This document shows, piece by piece, positions 16,593 through 24,862 of a stretch of 31,610 nucleotides of DNA (position 1 is the stretch's first letter; every line of letters starts with the position of its first letter). This DNA comes from a virus. Below the pieces are notes generated by a model. The model saw only the letters and a list, made by a program, of their open reading frames with translations. It had not been told where the DNA came from and did no database searches. The DNA lies in IMG/VR virus record IMGVR_UViG_3300017746_000074, positions 1 through 31,610 of that record; one strand, 5' to 3'. The position numbers were made by a program, and so were the translations under genes.

Positions 16593-19500
16593 ATGGCAGA
16601 AATTAAACTCGGTAGAATTAGATTTATTTGGAAAGATGCATGGACAGCATCCGCTGAATATCTAAAAGATGATGTAATTAGATATGGCGGTAGAACCTAT
16701 GTATGTATAACCGGACATACAGCTACTACTAATTTCTATGACGACTTAGTAAACTGGAATAAGTTTAGTGATGGTACAGACTGGAAAGCAGACTGGACAC
16801 AAGCAACTTTTTACAAAATAAATGACATCGTAAGATATGGTGGTATTATTTACATTTGTAATACAGGACATACAGCACAAGCAACACTAGAAGCTGATCA
16901 ATCAAAATGGGATCAGTTTGCTACTTCAATTGACTGGAAAGATAATTGGACAGCTGCAACTGTTTACAAAGCAAATGACTTGGTAAAATATGGTGGTAAC
17001 ATTTACTTGTGTAACACTGGTCACACTGCCGCGGCTAGTAACGCACTTGGACTTGAGCAAGATATTTTAAAATGGGACTTGTTCTCAGAAGGTCAAGATT
17101 GGAAACAAAATTGGGCAATTAACTCACGTTACAAAATCAACGATATGGTTAAGTACGGTGGTACTGTTTACATTTGTAATACAGGACATACATCAGCCGC
17201 TACATTAACATTAGGTTTAGAAGACGATCAATCAAAATGGGATTACTTAAACAAAGGTATTGACTACAAAGGTGAATGGACTAACTCAACACGTTATAAA
17301 GTTAACGATGTTGTATTATTTGGTGCTACACTTTGGATTGTTACAACTGAACACACATCAGTTGCTACTAATCCTGATTCGCAGTTAGGTACACTACAAG
17401 CTGATATTGCTAACTGGGATAAATTTGTTCCAGGAATGGAATTTGAAAACACATGGTCAGGATATGAAAGATATCAACCAGGTGACTTTGTAACTTACGG
17501 TGGTAACCAATATGTTGCTAACGATAACGTTTACGCAGAAGTTCCGTCAAGTAGTGCTAAATGGGATCTAGTTACAACAGGATTTCATCTTAGAGGATCT
17601 TGGGGTGATGACTCTACAAACACAGAATACAAAATTGGTGATGTTGTAAGATTAGGTGGCTACACATATGTTGCTATAGCTGATCATCAAAATCAACGTC
17701 CACCAAACACTACATATTGGGCAAGATTAAACCAAGGTATTGAATGGAAAGATACTTGGTCTAATGCTACACTTTATGACGCAGGAGATGCTGTACGTGA
17801 AGGTTTAATTAGTTATGTTTGTATTCTTGCACATACATCAAGCGGTACTAATAAACCATCAGCAGATTCATTAGGAACATACTGGAATAACGTAGCATCG
17901 GGTGCTGAGGAAAGTGCTTTAACAACTGAAGGTGATATACTTTATTACAGTGGTTCAGGTCCAGCAAGATTACCAATTGGTACAGAAGGTCAAGTATTAA
18001 GTGTTGCTGGTACAGGCGTTCCAGAATGGAAAGACTTCGCAACAACACCAGATGTATATTATGTTGCTACTAACGGTGTAAATAATCCGTATCCAACAAA
18101 CGGCGGAACACTAGATCGTCCTTGGAAATCAATTCGTTACGCATGTGAAGAAATTGAAAAAGGTCCACGTAATCCAAACGCGGTAACATTGTTAGAAGAA
18201 AACAGAATGTTCATAGCATTTGAAACTGCTAAATGGGCTAAAAGACAAATCATTACACAAACATCACCATTCTTTATTGGTTTTGCTTTTGATGAAGCTA
18301 AGTTCCAAAGACTAGCAGGAATTGTACTTGATTACGCTTTAAGAGATCTAAGACAAGGCGGAAATAAACATATCAGAGACTTAGCTACTTTAATTAAAGC
18401 TCAAACAGATGGCGATTACTTTACGTCAGGTTCTGAAACACAAAATACTGCGGCGTTAGACTTTGTAGTTGATCTAGTAGAAGACGTACTAGATAGTGCT
18501 ACACCTCCAGCAGATTATCAAGATTTAGATAGTGTTGCTTCATCTGATAGATACTTACAAATCAAAGACGCTACAAGAGTTGAAGAGCCAAATGCGCTTG
18601 CAGCAATTACAGCATCAGTTGCTATTGCTAAAAGTACTATTTCATTAATGGGTGGTTACACAATCCCAGCATTAGTAAAAACACACAAAGTTGTATTTGT
18701 AAAAACAGGTACATACACTGAAGTACTTCCAATTAGAGTTCCAGAAAGAACAGCAGTTGTAGGTGACGAACTACGTTCAACAAGAGTTGAACCAGCAGGA
18801 AGTGTAACAAACTCAAATGATACAACTTATTCACTAGCTGGTATTTTACATATGAAGAGTATTTTAAGTGCTATTTGTCAAGGTACAGATATTACTGAGC
18901 AATCAGGTAACAACTTAACTCAGAATATATCTAAACCATTAAGTACATCAACAGTGGGTACTATTGTTTCTAATTTAGCACAAGAACTATATGACAAAAT
19001 TGACTATGACATTAACGGAGCATCAGGAGACTCTACAGCACCAGTGTTTAGAGGAACTAATACGTTTGTTGATGATCAAGACAAGTTTGCGGCAATGCGT
19101 TTGTTAAAATTAAACAAATCATATATTGCTAGAGATGTAACAAAATATATTAACGCAAACTATCCTTCATATACATTTGATGAACCAGCATGTGAAGCAG
19201 ATGTAAAACATTACATTGACGCATTTATATATGACTTAGAACAAAGTTATACAGGTGGCGGCACAGAAGGTAGTAACTATGCTACATTAATAGCAGGTCA
19301 AATGTATTCAAATAGTGTTAACGGAAGTACAAAAGAAAATATGTACTTGCTACGTGATGCTACTGGTGTTAGAAATCAATCACTAGGCGGATTAAGCGGA
19401 ACATTAGGTAGTGCAAATGCGTATGGAACTAAGCGTCCAGACACAGGAGCATACTGTGCTCTTGATCCAGGTTGGGGTCCAGATGATGATCGTGTATGGA

Positions 19501-21449
19501 TTAGTACACGTTCTCCATATGTACAAGGTGTATCAAACTTTGGTACAGCGTGTGTTGGACTTAAAGTTGATGGAGATTTACATAACGGTGGTAACGACTC
19601 GATTGTTGCTAACGACTTTACACAAATTTTAAGTGATGGTATTGGTGCGTGGGTAACTAACCTAGGTAGAGCAGAACTTGTTAGTATCTTCTCATACTAC
19701 GGACATATTGGTTACCTAGCTGAAAACGGCGGTAAGATACGTGGTACTAATGGTAACTGTTCATACGGTGATCATGGTGCGGTATCAGAAGGCGTTGACG
19801 CAACAGAGATTCCAATTACAGGAACTGTCAACAACAGAAAACTAGAAGCACAGATTGGTAGAGCATTAACAGACGGTAGTGAAATTATTCACTTTGAATA
19901 CACTAACGCAGGTAATAACTACACAAGCGGAACTTATACAATTAGTGGTAATGGTTACGGTGCTGTTATTGATAATGCTAATGTTGTAAACAATGGTATT
20001 TTTGAAGTAAGATTAAAAAATCCAGATGACGGATCAACATTTAGTGAAACTGATCTTGATGGTGATGGAACATTAAATGACGCAGACACAGTAGGTGGAC
20101 GCGGATATTCAACAAGTTCTAACACAGCACAGGCTGGTAGTACAACTACTATTACATTATCAAACACTGAAACAGCAAACAATACAAAATACGTTGGTAT
20201 GAGAATTGTTATTACAGCTGGTGTTGGCGCTGGACAGTATGGTATTATTACAGCATACAATTCAGGTACTAAAATTGCTAACATTGCTAAAGAATCAGAT
20301 AGTACAGCAGGTTGGGATAACTTCCACCATAGTAACGCTGTAGAATCAACACTTGATGCTACAACAGCATACACTATTGAGCCAAGAGTAAGAATTACAG
20401 GCGGCGGTGGTAGTGGCGCTATTATTAGAGCTAAAGTTGCTACTGGAAGAATTACACAGTTCTTTATTGTTAATCCAGGTAGTGGATATACATCTACTCC
20501 AACATTAACAATTACAGATCCAAGTGAAACACTACTATGTCCAACAGAAGTTAGAGTTGGAAGTGGTGTATTAACTCAACCTACATTTAGTGCTAGAGGT
20601 ACAGACTTTGAAACAGCTGGCGCTACAGTAGTAGGCGATGGGTACGCAGATATCTTCCAATCAGTTAACTTCTTAAATGTTGAAGGATTATCAGATGTAC
20701 CAACAGAAGGTGCTAATTTACAAATTGCTGGCGATAGTAGATACTTTAAAATTGTGTTTGTAAGAGAACTATTAGGAAGCGCAGGCAACTATAGTTGTAA
20801 CTTACAAATATCACCAGACACAGGTATTGAAAGCGCACCAGCACATGGTACATCAGTTACAATGCGCAGACGTTATTCACAAGTACGATTAACAGGACAC
20901 GATTTCCTAGATATTGGTACTGGTAACTTAACAGAAACAAATTATCCAAACACACCAACTTATCCAAATGATCCAAATGATGAAGTTAAAGAATTTGGCG
21001 GAGGCAGAGTGTTCTACACAAGTACTGACCAAGATGGTAACTTTAGAGTTGGACGTTTGTTTAATGTGGAGCAATCAACAGGTAGTGCGAGCTTGAATAC
21101 AAGTGCATTTAGTTTAGCAGGTCTACAAGAACTGTCACTAGGCGCAGTTGGTTTAGGACAAGGTGGCGCTACAATTAACGAATTTAGTACTGATGGAACT
21201 ATGAGTGCTAATAGTGATAACGTTGTACCAACACAAAGAGCAATTATTACATACATCAATTCACAGATTGGTGGAGGTAGTAGCTCTCTTAATGTTAACG
21301 CTGTTACAGCAGGTAAAATAAATATCACTGGAAATACAATTTCAACTACGGATAATTCACCAATTACGGTCACAACAGGTATGAACTTTAATGGCGGTGT
21401 AAGTGGAAGTCCAGTAGCAATGAGTTATTTCTTAACAAGTAAAACTTAA
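16593..21449 (+). CDS. Giant tail fibre with carbohydrate-binding-like repeats, beta-helix and two helical insertions
   Basis: A 1618-residue paralogue of the 11616 protein, starting with the same module (AEIKLGRIRF against AEFKLSRIRF). Residues 13-432 are eight W/Y/G repeats. The beta-helix begins near 486 (VYYVATNGVNNPYPTNGG). Two helix-rich segments (about 530-690 and 742-915) interrupt it at places where the paralogue is continuous. Both contain FDE, then 11 residues, D, 4 residues, DL, then a Gly-rich turn and ATLI (FDE at 566 and 862), so they are copies of one domain. The rest follows the paralogue: CVGLKVDGDLHNGG, NPGSGYTSTPTLTITDP, TGHDFLDIGTGN, GNFRVGRLF near 1482 and FSTDGTMSANSDNVVPTQRA. 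It lacks the propeller. A host-recognition fibre is the most likely role. Confidence 0.8.
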   Translation: MAEIKLGRIRFIWKDAWTASAEYLKDDVIRYGGRTYVCITGHTATTNFYDDLVNWNKFSDGTDWKADWTQATFYKINDIVRYGGIIYICNTGHTAQATLEADQSKWDQFATSIDWKDNWTAATVYKANDLVKYGGNIYLCNTGHTAAASNALGLEQDILKWDLFSEGQDWKQNWAINSRYKINDMVKYGGTVYICNTGHTSAATLTLGLEDDQSKWDYLNKGIDYKGEWTNSTRYKVNDVVLFGATLWIVTTEHTSVATNPDSQLGTLQADIANWDKFVPGMEFENTWSGYERYQPGDFVTYGGNQYVANDNVYAEVPSSSAKWDLVTTGFHLRGSWGDDSTNTEYKIGDVVRLGGYTYVAIADHQNQRPPNTTYWARLNQGIEWKDTWSNATLYDAGDAVREGLISYVCILAHTSSGTNKPSADSLGTYWNNVASGAEESALTTEGDILYYSGSGPARLPIGTEGQVLSVAGTGVPEWKDFATTPDVYYVATNGVNNPYPTNGGTLDRPWKSIRYACEEIEKGPRNPNAVTLLEENRMFIAFETAKWAKRQIITQTSPFFIGFAFDEAKFQRLAGIVLDYALRDLRQGGNKHIRDLATLIKAQTDGDYFTSGSETQNTAALDFVVDLVEDVLDSATPPADYQDLDSVASSDRYLQIKDATRVEEPNALAAITASVAIAKSTISLMGGYTIPALVKTHKVVFVKTGTYTEVLPIRVPERTAVVGDELRSTRVEPAGSVTNSNDTTYSLAGILHMKSILSAICQGTDITEQSGNNLTQNISKPLSTSTVGTIVSNLAQELYDKIDYDINGASGDSTAPVFRGTNTFVDDQDKFAAMRLLKLNKSYIARDVTKYINANYPSYTFDEPACEADVKHYIDAFIYDLEQSYTGGGTEGSNYATLIAGQMYSNSVNGSTKENMYLLRDATGVRNQSLGGLSGTLGSANAYGTKRPDTGAYCALDPGWGPDDDRVWISTRSPYVQGVSNFGTACVGLKVDGDLHNGGNDSIVANDFTQILSDGIGAWVTNLGRAELVSIFSYYGHIGYLAENGGKIRGTNGNCSYGDHGAVSEGVDATEIPITGTVNNRKLEAQIGRALTDGSEIIHFEYTNAGNNYTSGTYTISGNGYGAVIDNANVVNNGIFEVRLKNPDDGSTFSETDLDGDGTLNDADTVGGRGYSTSSNTAQAGSTTTITLSNTETANNTKYVGMRIVITAGVGAGQYGIITAYNSGTKIANIAKESDSTAGWDNFHHSNAVESTLDATTAYTIEPRVRITGGGGSGAIIRAKVATGRITQFFIVNPGSGYTSTPTLTITDPSETLLCPTEVRVGSGVLTQPTFSARGTDFETAGATVVGDGYADIFQSVNFLNVEGLSDVPTEGANLQIAGDSRYFKIVFVRELLGSAGNYSCNLQISPDTGIESAPAHGTSVTMRRRYSQVRLTGHDFLDIGTGNLTETNYPNTPTYPNDPNDEVKEFGGGRVFYTSTDQDGNFRVGRLFNVEQSTGSASLNTSAFSLAGLQELSLGAVGLGQGGATINEFSTDGTMSANSDNVVPTQRAIITYINSQIGGGSSSLNVNAVTAGKINITGNTISTTDNSPITVTTGMNFNGGVSGSPVAMSYFLTSKT
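16629..17888 (+). repeat. Second array of eight carbohydrate-binding-like repeats
   Basis: Eight repeats in residues 13-432 of the 16593 protein. The first four are very regular (DWKxxW, YKxNDxVxYGG, YxCNTGHT, W). Copy 5 lacks the Cys, and copies 6 and 7 are divergent. This array is more uniform than the one at 11652, suggesting more recent duplication or homogenisation. Confidence 0.77.
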
Positions 21450-21452
21450 TGG

Positions 21453-21459
21453 CTAAATA
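21453..21459 (+). promoter_or_regulatory. Late promoter element before the small-protein and adhesin module
   Basis: CTAAATA lies 3 bases after the stop of the 16593 gene. It is followed by an AGGAG site at 21466-21470 and the ATG at 21479. It would drive 21479-24830. Confidence 0.62.
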
Positions 21460-21478
21460 CTATATAGGAGTGTAAAAA

Positions 21479-21805
21479 ATGGCATCAGGAATTTTAGGAT
21501 CAGTAGATCTAGGAGCAAACAGCGATTCAAGCGTATACACTGTTCCTGCCGATACTTACAGCGTTGTTACTGTATCTTTTTGTAATAGAGGATCATCAAC
21601 AGCAAGTGTAAGATTAGCAGTAGCAGGTTCTGCGTCACCAGGAGCAAATGAATATCTCGAGTATGAGACATCAATTGGACCAAACGGTGTACTTGAAAGA
21701 ACAGGTATTGTTGCGCAGGCAAGCAAGATTATTGTTTGTAGATCATCTGCAACATCTGTAACTGCGATGGTTATGGGTATTGAGACAGCCGTACCAGCGG
21801 CATAA
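21479..21805 (+). CDS. Small beta-sandwich structural protein, TVPxG family copy 3
   Basis: A 108-residue protein with SVYTVPADTYSVVTVSFCNR near its start, strands ending in ASKIIVCRSSATSVTAMVMG, and no catalytic motif. The layout matches the 1767 and 10904 proteins; the VYTVP string is identical to the one in 10904. Like copy 1, it follows a fibre gene and precedes a small AQR-motif protein, so the pair 21479/21827 repeats the pair 1767/2112. The ATG has AGGAG 8 bases upstream and a late promoter just before. Probably a small fibre-associated subunit. Confidence 0.62.
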   Translation: MASGILGSVDLGANSDSSVYTVPADTYSVVTVSFCNRGSSTASVRLAVAGSASPGANEYLEYETSIGPNGVLERTGIVAQASKIIVCRSSATSVTAMVMGIETAVPAA

Positions 21806-21826
21806 ACATAAGGATAGGATAAAGAC

Positions 21827-22276
21827 ATGGGTAGAAGAATTTCAATAGGTTCACCAGGCTTAACAGTTCCTTTCGGTAATACAGCACAGCGAACCGCAGA
21901 TGCTGGGCAAGGTGCAATTAGATTCAACACAGAGATTGGTGTTTTAGAATTATATAATGGCACAGCTTGGATACCTGTGGGAGTCCTAAACGGCAGAATG
22001 GTAACAGGTACCACTACTGCTGCATCAGGAGAACAGTTGTTCGTAGACACTAACGGTGGAGGTTATACAATTAATCTTCCAGGTTCACCTACAATGGGTG
22101 ATATTGTAAGATTTTATGACATTCGTAAAACGTTTGATAGTAATAACCTTACAATTGGTAGAAACAGCAAACTTATCCAAGGTGATAGTGCAAATATGAC
22201 AGTTAATACCGAAGGCGCGGCATTTGACCTGGTTTATTCAGGCGACACATACGGTTGGCGTGTATTCACTGTATAA
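21827..22276 (+). CDS. Small tail fibre protein with AQR hairpin and NLPG module
   Basis: A 149-residue protein. Residues 14-45 have the fibre hairpin element (VPFGNTAQRTADAG, IRFNTEIGVLELYNGTAW). Residues about 75-149 form a module with INLPGSPTMGDIVRFYDI, NNLTIGRNSKLIQGD and a final YGWRVFTV, a pattern common at the C-termini of phage fibre proteins. No enzymatic residues are seen. It lies 21 bases after the 21479 gene with an AAGGAT site upstream, and 19 bases before the first cysteine-rich gene. It probably contributes to the same distal structure as those adhesins; this is inferred from location only. Confidence 0.66.
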   Translation: MGRRISIGSPGLTVPFGNTAQRTADAGQGAIRFNTEIGVLELYNGTAWIPVGVLNGRMVTGTTTAASGEQLFVDTNGGGYTINLPGSPTMGDIVRFYDIRKTFDSNNLTIGRNSKLIQGDSANMTVNTEGAAFDLVYSGDTYGWRVFTV

Positions 22277-22295
22277 CGATTGAGGAAACAAGATA

Positions 22296-23135
22296 ATGGC
22301 ATCGTATGCAAGTTATAAAAAAGTCACATCAGATAGTATCCCATCGGGCGCAATAACAGCGGCAAAATTACAAGCCGGTGCTGGAGCGTGTCGTAAGGTA
22401 CAATGGATTTACAACGAACGAGGTTTACGTTGTCACCAGTGTGCTAGAGAGTCAGGCTGTTGTGAACAAGCAAACGGTAAGTGCTGTTATTGGTGTGTTC
22501 CAGACAACGTATATAAAGTAACATTTGAAATTTGGAGTGGCGGCGGCGGAGGCCCAGGTCACACATGTTGTAATTGTTGTTCATTTTCAATTGGTGGATT
22601 CGGCGGTAACTACGCAACTAAAACAATTGATACTAATCCAGGATGTCAGTATAGTGTATGTGCAGGAGGCAGTTGGCCTTGTGGTAAATCACACACATGT
22701 ACAGCAGGTATGGGATGTAGAAGTTATGTAAACGGACATAACCTAAGTAATTATTGTACAGACGGCGGATGTCCAGGTTGGATGTGTAACGGAGATGCGT
22801 GGGGTCAAAGACACGCTGTAACTAGTTGTGCTAACTGTAGAATTTGTGGTATCTTTGGAGCTGATTTTGGCTTTTCAGGAGATGCTGGTATTAAAGCAGG
22901 TACAACAACTTGTAGATGTCATGGACAAACAAGTTGGACAGGATCTGGTGCTGGTATGGGCATGTATATGGCTACTATGACAAACGAAGCATGGTGTGCT
23001 TGTGGATGTCATATTCCGTGGCCAGCAGGCGGAGGTACATCAGGAACATCAAGTTATTGTAATAACTGGGCAAAATGTTGTGCGGGTGGTTCAGGCCAAG
23101 GCGCATCAGGCATAGTAAAGATTACATTTGTATAA
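22296..23135 (+). CDS. Cysteine- and glycine-rich adhesin-like protein, copy 1
   Basis: A 279-residue protein with 31 cysteines (about 11 percent). Residues 1-30 (ASYASYKKVTSDSIPSG, ITAAKL) look like a fibre attachment segment. The core follows the glycine-rich fold pattern of phage tail-tip proteins: VTFEIWSGGGGGPG, GGFGGNYATKTI, CQYSVCAGGSWPC and an ending GQGASGIVKITFV. Onto this are grafted Cys motifs such as CHQC, CCEQANGKCC, CCNCC, CANCRIC and CACGC. Trp is also frequent. There is no signal peptide or membrane segment. The glycine-rich loops suggest receptor recognition; the Cys suggest disulfides or metal binding, which the sequence cannot decide. An AGGAAA site precedes the ATG. First of three tandem paralogues. 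Confidence 0.72.
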   Translation: MASYASYKKVTSDSIPSGAITAAKLQAGAGACRKVQWIYNERGLRCHQCARESGCCEQANGKCCYWCVPDNVYKVTFEIWSGGGGGPGHTCCNCCSFSIGGFGGNYATKTIDTNPGCQYSVCAGGSWPCGKSHTCTAGMGCRSYVNGHNLSNYCTDGGCPGWMCNGDAWGQRHAVTSCANCRICGIFGADFGFSGDAGIKAGTTTCRCHGQTSWTGSGAGMGMYMATMTNEAWCACGCHIPWPAGGGTSGTSSYCNNWAKCCAGGSGQGASGIVKITFV

Positions 23136-23144
23136 GGAAAAAGA

Positions 23145-23981
23145 ATGGCAACGTATTCAAGTTATAAAACATTAACAGCAGACAACTTCGAAGATAATAG
23201 TATTACGGCGGCTAAACTAGGCGCTCAAGCTGGTAACAAATATGACTCATTTTATGTTTATAACGAGCGTGGAATGGCATGTCAACACTGTGCTGATAAC
23301 GGAAACTGTTGCCAACAAGCAAATGGTAAATGTTGTTACTGGACAGCTCCAGCAAATGTTTCTAGAGTAACATTTGAAATTTGGAGTGGCGGTGGAGCAG
23401 GAGCAGGCGGCACATGCTGTAACTGTTGTATGCACTCAGCAGGTGGATCAGGTGGTAACTACGCAGTAAAAAGTATTAGTACGTGTCCTGGCTGTCAATA
23501 TTCAATTTGTGCTGGCGGTACATGGCCATGTTCAAAATCACATACTTGTACAGCAGGTATGGGATGTAAGAGTTATGTAAATGGATATAACCTAAGTAAT
23601 TTTTGTGCTACAGGTGGTTGCCCAGGATGGATGTGTAATGGAGACGCATGGGGTCCTAGACACACACAAACATGTGGTAACTGTAATATATGCGGAATTT
23701 TTGGAGCAGACTTTGGAATTATGGGATCAACCGGAGTAACAGGCGGACACGGTGGATGTCAATGTAAATCAGGAGACTGGGGCATGACAGGATCAGCACC
23801 TTTTGTAGGTAAAAGATTTGCTGGTTCAAACGCAGAAGCATGGTGTAACTGTGCTTGTTATACGAACTGGCCTGCAGGTGGCGGACAAACAGGACAAAGT
23901 TCATATTGTGGTAACTGGGCAAAATGTTGCGCAGGCGGTAATATGGGTGGCTCAGGATTAGTTAAGGTAACATTCGCTTAA
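23145..23981 (+). CDS. Cysteine- and glycine-rich adhesin-like protein, copy 2
   Basis: A 278-residue tandem paralogue of the 22296 protein with 30 cysteines, nearly all at the same alignment positions. The conserved blocks are NERGMACQHC, CCQQANGKCCYW, VTFEIWSGGGAGAGG, CCNCC, CSKSHTCTAGMGCKSY, GGCPGWMCNGDAWGPRH, CGNCNICGIFGADFG and SSYCGNWAKCCAGG. It lacks the Cys after YW and gains STCPGC. The most variable parts are the N-terminal 40 residues and residues about 195-235 (GVTGGHGGCQCKSGDWG onward), which fits a variable recognition loop. It begins 9 bases after copy 1, with an AGGAAA site. Confidence 0.72.
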   Translation: MATYSSYKTLTADNFEDNSITAAKLGAQAGNKYDSFYVYNERGMACQHCADNGNCCQQANGKCCYWTAPANVSRVTFEIWSGGGAGAGGTCCNCCMHSAGGSGGNYAVKSISTCPGCQYSICAGGTWPCSKSHTCTAGMGCKSYVNGYNLSNFCATGGCPGWMCNGDAWGPRHTQTCGNCNICGIFGADFGIMGSTGVTGGHGGCQCKSGDWGMTGSAPFVGKRFAGSNAEAWCNCACYTNWPAGGGQTGQSSYCGNWAKCCAGGNMGGSGLVKVTFA

Positions 23982-23993
23982 GGAAAGATAAAA

Positions 23994-24830
23994 ATGGCAA
24001 CATACGCAAGTTATAAAAAAGTACCAGGTGAATCAATTGTAGACGGTAGTATTACAAGTGATGATATTGCCCACGGTAACGGTAACAACTACGGAGTACA
24101 ATGGATTTACAATTCTCGTGGCATGGTTTGCCATGCTTGTGCTAGACAAAGTGGTTGTTGCGAACAAGCAAATGGTAAATGTTGTTACTGGTGTGTTCCA
24201 AATGGAGCAAGTACAGTAACATTTGAAATTTGGTCAGGTGGAGGCGGCGCTCCAGGCATGACTTGTTGTAACTGTTGTTCTTTCTCAATTGGTGGAGCAG
24301 GTGGTAGTTATGCTACTAAAACAATTAGTACATCTCCAGGATGTCAATACAGTGTATGCGCAGGTGGCTCATGGCCATGTGGTAAAGCACATACTTGTGT
24401 AGCAGGAATGGGTTGTAAATCATACATTAACGGACATAATTTGTCAAACTTCTGTGTAGAAGGTGGCTGTCCGGGTTGGATGTGTAATGGTGATGCTTGG
24501 GGACCAAGACATACACATACATGTTCTAACTGTAGAGTATGTGGAATATTTGGCGCAGATTTTGGAATGATGGGAACAAGTGGTACAGAACCAGGACATG
24601 GTGGCTGTCACTGCTGGTATACTTATTCATTCTCAGGTTCAGCACCGATGATCGGTAAACAGCAAGTAGGCGTTACTAACGTTTCTTGGTGTTCATGTGG
24701 TTGTCATATTGATTGGCCAGCAGGCGGTGGACAATCGGGTGTTAGTTCATATTGTGGAAACTGGGCCAAGTGTTGTGGTGGCGGATCAGGTCAAGGCGGA
24801 TCTGGTGTAGTCAGAATAACATTTATGTAG
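23994..24830 (+). CDS. Cysteine- and glycine-rich adhesin-like protein, copy 3
   Basis: A 278-residue third tandem copy with 30 cysteines. It is closer to copy 1 in the first half (CEQANGKCCYWCVP, CCSFSIGG, QYSVCAGGSWPCG) and closer to copy 2 in part of the second half (GDAWGPRH, SGSAP/TGSAP, GGQSG/GGQTG). This mosaic suggests exchange between copies. The variable region around residues 195-235 differs from both (CHCWYTYSFSGSAPMIGK). It begins 12 bases after copy 2 with an AAGGAAAG site, and its stop is followed at once by the late promoter at 24837. The role is inferred as for copy 1: distal adhesin with a Cys-stabilised or metal-binding glycine-rich fold. Confidence 0.72.
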   Translation: MATYASYKKVPGESIVDGSITSDDIAHGNGNNYGVQWIYNSRGMVCHACARQSGCCEQANGKCCYWCVPNGASTVTFEIWSGGGGAPGMTCCNCCSFSIGGAGGSYATKTISTSPGCQYSVCAGGSWPCGKAHTCVAGMGCKSYINGHNLSNFCVEGGCPGWMCNGDAWGPRHTHTCSNCRVCGIFGADFGMMGTSGTEPGHGGCHCWYTYSFSGSAPMIGKQQVGVTNVSWCSCGCHIDWPAGGGQSGVSSYCGNWAKCCGGGSGQGGSGVVRITFM

Positions 24831-24836
24831 ATAATG

Positions 24837-24843
24837 ATAAATA
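24837..24843 (+). promoter_or_regulatory. Late promoter element before the tail chaperone-like gene
   Basis: ATAAATA lies within GATAATGATAAATAC, 6 bases after the stop of the third cysteine-rich gene. A TAGGAG site and the ATG at 24863 follow. The unit ends at the terminator near 25673. Confidence 0.7.
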
Positions 24844-24862
24844 CTTTTAGGAGTTATATAAA

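Larger units (their letters stand above)
22296..24830 (+). repeat. Tandem triplication of a cysteine-rich adhesin gene
   Basis: Three full-length genes of 279, 278 and 278 codons lie head to tail with 9- and 12-base spacers, each with its own ribosome site. The Cys framework and the blocks MGC-x-SY, GGCPGWMCNGDAWG, CGIFGADFG and NWAKCC are shared by all three, while a window near residues 195-235 diverges. Confidence 0.85.

Noticed and set aside
19955-20374. Reverse-strand open frame of 139 codons
   Set aside because: It is a shadow of the 16593 fibre, low in charged residues and without supporting signals. The same applies to the other reverse frames in this window.
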